41,999 bases of DNA, from the IMG/VR virus record IMGVR_UViG_3300009176_000043, positions 1 to 41,999 of that record, one strand, 5' to 3'. The translations under genes and the position numbers were made by a program. The stretch is from a virus. Of the stretch, positions 39,101 to 41,999 are shown one piece after another (within the stretch, counting starts at the first letter, position 1; each line of letters begins with the position of its first letter). The notes under the pieces are model-generated. The model was given only the letters and a program-made list of their open reading frames with translations, was not told the origin of the DNA and made no database searches.

Positions 39101-39716
39101 CGTAATTGCTTTCACGGAGGTTGTGCGCTGCCCGGTTGGGATGGCTGAGTACACGGAAACAAACGGTCTAACGATTGGGTATCTGGTTAAGGGTGCTTTG
39201 CCGGGTTTTGCCACGTTGCGATCACAGCTCGTCGATAAGGAACAGGTACGCTATAGAATAACCAACTCCCAGAAAGAAGAAGTCGGGGAGGGATGGTTTG
39301 ATTGGCCGGGCAACATTCTGAATCGGACGAGATTCATAGTACCGACATCCGGCATTGACTGGGGACCAGGCCGTAAGCTCATCCATATCATCGAGGACTA
39401 CGATGACGATGTGTGTCTCGGCGCGACAATAAATCCGCTTTCTCCGCTTTCTGTCGGTATAGCGGAATACACACTAACCGAAGGGACTGGACCATATCAA
39501 TTGCGAGGGCCTGTAAGAGAGTTTTTTACTCTACTGGGACGCATCCCTGATGGAGCCACCGTGAAGTACCGGGCCACCAATGTTGCTAAAGAAGAATACG
39601 GTGAAGGCACCTTCGACGCTGCTAACAATCAACTAATAAGAAATGCACCGGAAATCCCCTCGACGCTCATTAACTGGGGTCCTGGTCGAAAATTGATTTA
39701 CATAAACGAGAAGTGA
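36180..39716 (+). CDS. Large mosaic tail-tip protein with lectin-like and duplicated C-terminal modules
   Basis: 1178 residues. About 1-240 are a lectin-like sandwich (SGVVYFAGVEDIHF; ALFRWTVADAPVLALRARAG; TKMDLSGGICQVYIDKI). About 250-380 form a separate beta domain. About 390-800 are carried by an AT-rich stretch (nt 37340-38700) with two related domains ending in TLDVDTSGL and TIDVDTSWV, resembling the FCCH-type hairpin domain of phage tail proteins. About 780-950 may be another sandwich (NILVSWDTDHDLGSKIFDMYFG). A Gly-rich linker lies at about 953-962, then two copies of the shared end-module (EVGEGWFDWPGN and EEYGEGTFDAANN). Start ATG 36180 follows AAGGA at short spacing. Likely host-receptor contact. 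Confidence 0.72.
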   Translation: MATRRGNLGFGAIATGAISGVSEPRPSSGVVYFAGVEDIHFTPVGAPGVETVGNFRSAWVRCSLHTSYNSGTATENYYRVAEDFGVVAETAWQVFQVQQGTSAVGYPALFRWTVADAPVLALRARAGLVPELYSVNGGTYTLLKTGTVSMPDIGTLARLDTKMDLSGGICQVYIDKILSIDFSGDLTQSSSYSAITGLELGGGADNAYFSEVAWTTIDTRDVGAVAALPPISDGFATDWIGDAPDVNELILDEDTTNTTSIAGAVQEYTTLTLPGKDSVNVYAVVVGGRAEGANNLLIRTGGTDYLSSDYTPTLPTNEMYVWQTNPNTGIGFKLQDINTPEFNIGIKSRVGTEEFSIGAVDFDGSVRLWNLPALLDSPTGSLSWWMYNNPINEGLHETFWTGAIDHDGTYVLGTDFTVSVDYGIGNLTYSGNTVTVPSTDSSDPESGSVEIIGWLEVECTSGTIDVDFGYTNGLENAFGPQTVTAGNTRRLIISASLTDSSGITSDPYLIVSGGGTGTITSASKLIMYYRNNRGSMNGARNNVFGTVVYDSIGGGIFHAYVTGRSSTASFSLIVSTIAKGYPTVLTMALNPTTDVFPGLYTQFICEQLDWQLGLMDVQVLSVTSTTVTLDVDTSGLSDYDPLLNPDGHHLQIYGHAKIRDVTRATRAVVTFDTPHNIEAGSTVISLDFSQDYALPNTWRDALFHGSEHHVISVTDTTITIDVDTSWVGTAYDADDFGNRLSFFQVVNSFTYYLFDGIDGPTPNEINPRYTTPLPERSYTNILVSWDTDHDLGSKIFDMYFGDTLVFRGDMNDKGTNFDVRWSITPEDVGDDPPTEPPSDSNFGAGYWLLFGGLYSYVAEFWFDNQNRIDFSDSANRAKFHDDDGNPIFLGTQGELPTGSPPTIYLHIDADPEPAVPPASDFLINRADPLGENLRLNTGWSTFNLAPVPITTGGGGGGGGGDSADATLYKLIGVAVIAFTEVVRCPVGMAEYTETNGLTIGYLVKGALPGFATLRSQLVDKEQVRYRITNSQKEEVGEGWFDWPGNILNRTRFIVPTSGIDWGPGRKLIHIIEDYDDDVCLGATINPLSPLSVGIAEYTLTEGTGPYQLRGPVREFFTLLGRIPDGATVKYRATNVAKEEYGEGTFDAANNQLIRNAPEIPSTLINWGPGRKLIYINEK

Positions 39717-39719
39717 CGA

Positions 39720-39941
39720 ATGGACAATGCTTTAACACCTCTTGAGATTATCAAATCTCAACGAGACAGCCTCGCTGTGGCTTATCACGATTTGCAGGTA
39801 GAGCTTGCCCTGCTCAAGAACTCATTAACGCAAACCAATCAACTACTGGAGATGGCGAGAGCCAGAATATTTGAATTAGAAACTCCCGCAACCGGATTTG
39901 TGAAGATCGCAAGCCATGCCGCTACCGACGCCGCAGCGTGA
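39720..39941 (+). CDS. Small coiled-coil protein
   Basis: A 73-residue protein starting at ATG 39720, 3 nt after the preceding stop. The sequence is a long predicted coiled coil: LEIIKSQRDSLAVAYHDLQV, then ELALLKNSLTQTNQLLEMARARIFELE, with heptad spacing of Leu/Ile. A short Ala-rich end follows. Possibly a trimeric or dimeric adaptor for the tail tip. The end overlaps the next gene start by 26 nt. No family recognised. Confidence 0.6.
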   Translation: MDNALTPLEIIKSQRDSLAVAYHDLQVELALLKNSLTQTNQLLEMARARIFELETPATGFVKIASHAATDAAA

Positions 39942-41595
39942 GCTTGTAACCGCTATCGAATTTGATCTGCTGAATGGAGCGGACATTGAGACTCTGCGTC
40001 TTTGCGATGTGGGGCCGGTCCTCGGCGCTACGGCCACTGAAACCACGATAATCTCCGCAAATTTTAGGCCATGCCTTTATGTCCCCGTTGAGATCGCGTC
40101 TCGGATTGTCTCGGACGGCCTCGGCGATGTGATGCCATCGTCAAGTGATGGCGGCGGGTCCATCAAATTCTCGATGCGGGACTCGCGCCCAGGATATCCG
40201 GAAACGGACCCGCGACTCTGGCAATACTTGGATATGTCATGGATTGGTCGAGAGGTAAGGATCTATACTGGTGAGCCCGCCGATCTTTTTGATGAATATG
40301 AGCTGTCGTATGTCGGACGTATCAATGACTTAGCGCATGATACTCTAGATGTTACGATAAAAACCGCAGATACGAGCATCGACCTCGATGATGCGTTGGT
40401 GCCCGCTCTGTATCGCTTATTTGAAATAGATCCTGACGATATGGAAATTCCGGATATTCTCTTGCGGACTTTGATTGGAGCTAATGATATTCCTGAAGTT
40501 CTGATTGGAAAACCGGAACCAGAGCTTCGTGGAAAAGGATTTAATATTCCGGCAATTCTGGTAAGTGATACAGATTTTGGTGCTCCGTTATATTATCACG
40601 TATCGCGCTTTCCGCTTTCCGATATTACCGAAGTCAGAGTCGGAGGCATTCCCTGGGATAAAGTCGCAGCCGATCCCGTTGCTGGACAATGGGCGCCAGT
40701 CTTAGGAACTGGTGCTTTTGTTCTTGGCGGAATTACGGGCGGCCTTGATGTTCGGTGCGATGCTAGCAGTGTAGATGGCGATTCGATGACGACTGCTACC
40801 CTGCTCACTCAATTTGTAACGGAAGCTGGCGGTGAAGTCAACGAAGAGTCGATGCTGCAACTACAACTCGATGCTCCGTATGTTATTGGATGGTGGACCG
40901 GCACCGACTCTGTAAATCGGCTTGACGCTTTCAATGAAATTATGGCGAGCGTAGCCGGATGGTGGGGAGTTGATTTAGAGGGTAAGATTATTGCCGGTAT
41001 ATATAAAAGGGCCGGACCAACAGACGACACAGAGGGATATTCAATTCCAGATTTCCCTATTGGACCGGGATCTTCGGTAGGGGTGCATCCCATAATCATT
41101 ACCCACGAAGAGGAATCAGATTTCTTGGAGACCGAAGCTGATTTTGTGTTACGTAACAATGTCGAAAGCATTCAGCTATTGAGAACTTTGCCGCCCGCGT
41201 GGCGAGTCAGAGTTGAGTGGATGCGGAATTGGGGACCGCTCACCACCTTTGCTGACGCGGTAAGGGAGCTTGATCAACAGACCTGGCAAGAGCCCGGAAA
41301 GATTGCACCAGCGATCTCGAACAGAATCCTCAAGAACAAGGAACCGCGAGCCGTTGATTTGCCGCTGATTAGGTCGCTGGTTCAGAGCCAGCGAGACGCT
41401 GAACTCATTCGCGATCGTGTCGCTAGTATCTTTGGAATCTACAGACATATTTATGATGTGAAGGCATACGTGGATTCGCCGGATTTATATAGCTTCGCAT
41501 TTGTTGATTATAAAATGGTTCAGGGTTTCTACCGTGTGCTAAGCGTATCTCGTGGATATGGCGCTGGGCCGTGTACTATTCAGATTTGGGGTTAG
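39916..41595 (+). CDS. Putative tail hub/tip protein
   Basis: A 559-residue protein from ATG 39916, overlapping the coiled-coil gene. The N-terminal part (REVRIYTGEPADLFDEYELSYVGRINDLAHDTLDVTIKT) is the split beta-barrel arrangement found in tail hub proteins of phages. The middle has IPDILLRTLIGANDIPE, YYHVSRFPLSDITEVRVGG and an SVNRLDAFNEIMASVAGWWGVDLEGKI domain. The C-terminal third (IRSLVQSQRDAELIRDRV ... IQIWG) continues in the hub style. It would form the distal ring beneath the tail tube. The family match is by reading alone. Confidence 0.62.
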   Translation: MPLPTPQRELVTAIEFDLLNGADIETLRLCDVGPVLGATATETTIISANFRPCLYVPVEIASRIVSDGLGDVMPSSSDGGGSIKFSMRDSRPGYPETDPRLWQYLDMSWIGREVRIYTGEPADLFDEYELSYVGRINDLAHDTLDVTIKTADTSIDLDDALVPALYRLFEIDPDDMEIPDILLRTLIGANDIPEVLIGKPEPELRGKGFNIPAILVSDTDFGAPLYYHVSRFPLSDITEVRVGGIPWDKVAADPVAGQWAPVLGTGAFVLGGITGGLDVRCDASSVDGDSMTTATLLTQFVTEAGGEVNEESMLQLQLDAPYVIGWWTGTDSVNRLDAFNEIMASVAGWWGVDLEGKIIAGIYKRAGPTDDTEGYSIPDFPIGPGSSVGVHPIIITHEEESDFLETEADFVLRNNVESIQLLRTLPPAWRVRVEWMRNWGPLTTFADAVRELDQQTWQEPGKIAPAISNRILKNKEPRAVDLPLIRSLVQSQRDAELIRDRVASIFGIYRHIYDVKAYVDSPDLYSFAFVDYKMVQGFYRVLSVSRGYGAGPCTIQIWG

Positions 41596-41604
41596 GGAGT
41601 CGGA

Positions 41605-41999
41605 GTGACGCATCGAAATGGTCTGATAACCCGCCGCAATGCTCTGCACGACAGGAATGCATCTCTGTCTGGCGGCCCCTGTACTATCGCCAATCCAATT
41701 GAAAACATACTCGATATAAATCCACAAATCGCAGCAGAATCGACCGGAAGCTCACTTTCATTCACGGGCAGTTGGGGCGCAGAATATCCGATCGGCCTTA
41801 TTGCGTTCGCTGGATTAAGAACGTCCAGTAACGGTACGATGAGAGTGACGGCAGGAAGCTATGACAGCGGCACGGTCACGACCTGGCCAGAGACGGGGTT
41901 TGCCGGTGTGATCGATCCAGAAACCGGCAACTGGACTCTTAATGGTGTATATCCAGAAGATGTGGTTATCGCGCTTGGGTACACGCGTGTATTTATTCC
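41605..41999 (+). CDS. Hypothetical tail protein, incomplete at window edge
   Basis: Open from GTG 41605, with GGGAG (41594-41598) upstream, to the right edge without a stop; about 131 residues visible. It starts THRNGLITRRNALHDRNA, then a beta-rich part SLSFTGSWGAEYPIGLIAFAGLRTSS and DSGTVTTWPETGFAGVIDPE. No domain recognised. Its place after the hub gene suggests a distal tail protein. Truncated at the window end. Confidence 0.6.
   Translation, partial: MTHRNGLITRRNALHDRNASLSGGPCTIANPIENILDINPQIAAESTGSSLSFTGSWGAEYPIGLIAFAGLRTSSNGTMRVTAGSYDSGTVTTWPETGFAGVIDPETGNWTLNGVYPEDVVIALGYTRVFI

Overview
This window is one long virion-morphogenesis module of a tailed, long-tailed (siphovirus-type) phage or prophage. 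Almost every gene lies on the + strand, tightly packed with stop/start overlaps (ATGA, GTGA, TGATG). Intermediate GC, frequent GTG/TTG starts and the style of the proteins suggest an alphaproteobacterial, perhaps rhizobial-type, host. That host assignment is inference from protein style; no host gene is visible. No integrase, replication, lysis or CRISPR gene is seen, and the last gene runs off the right edge.

Layout. (1) 1-4140: terminase small and large subunits, then a single gene fusing an HK97-type prohead protease to the major capsid protein. (2) 4253-5450: an HNH endonuclease, a 55-residue ORF and an Arc-type ribbon-helix-helix protein. (3) 5549-7002: two adjacent pairs of tandem paralogues, probably head decoration or accessory proteins. 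(4) 7011-8544: a tiny two-helix membrane protein overlapping the portal gene. The portal lies downstream of the capsid, an unusual order. (5) 8468-15732: about 7 kb of fibre- and adhesin-like genes, including a 57-residue-repeat protein, a 13 x 22-residue repeat protein and a collagen-like protein, interrupted by a free-standing LAGLIDADG homing endonuclease. (6) 15729-16406: head-tail connector. (7) 16429-19783: a five-gene glycan cassette (three glycosyltransferases, an alpha/beta-hydrolase-fold protein and a hexapeptide-repeat acyltransferase). It is followed by a signal-peptide-bearing protein coupled to it by ATGA. (8) 20281-22796: head closure, neck, tail terminator and tail tube, with an antisense gene resembling the RNA polymerase alpha C-terminal domain at 20633-20926. 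(9) 22934-23580: tail assembly chaperones joined by a canonical -1 slippery heptamer GGGAAAC at 23287-23293. (10) 23988-32336: a 2782-residue tape measure carrying CHAP-like and lytic transglycosylase domains and a very repetitive C-terminal part. (11) 32336-41999: tail tip, fibre and lectin-like genes, one with an AT-rich insert, and a probable tail hub protein.

How it works together. Terminase packages DNA through the portal into a capsid built by the protease-capsid fusion. Connector, closure and terminator proteins join head to tail, the tape measure sets tail length and opens peptidoglycan, and distal genes bind the host surface. The glycan cassette inside the head-tail junction genes, next to many adhesin-like proteins, suggests that this phage decorates its own virion or alters the host surface glycan. 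This cassette and the alpha-CTD-like antisense gene are the most unusual contents. All function calls come from reading motifs by eye; no database search was run.
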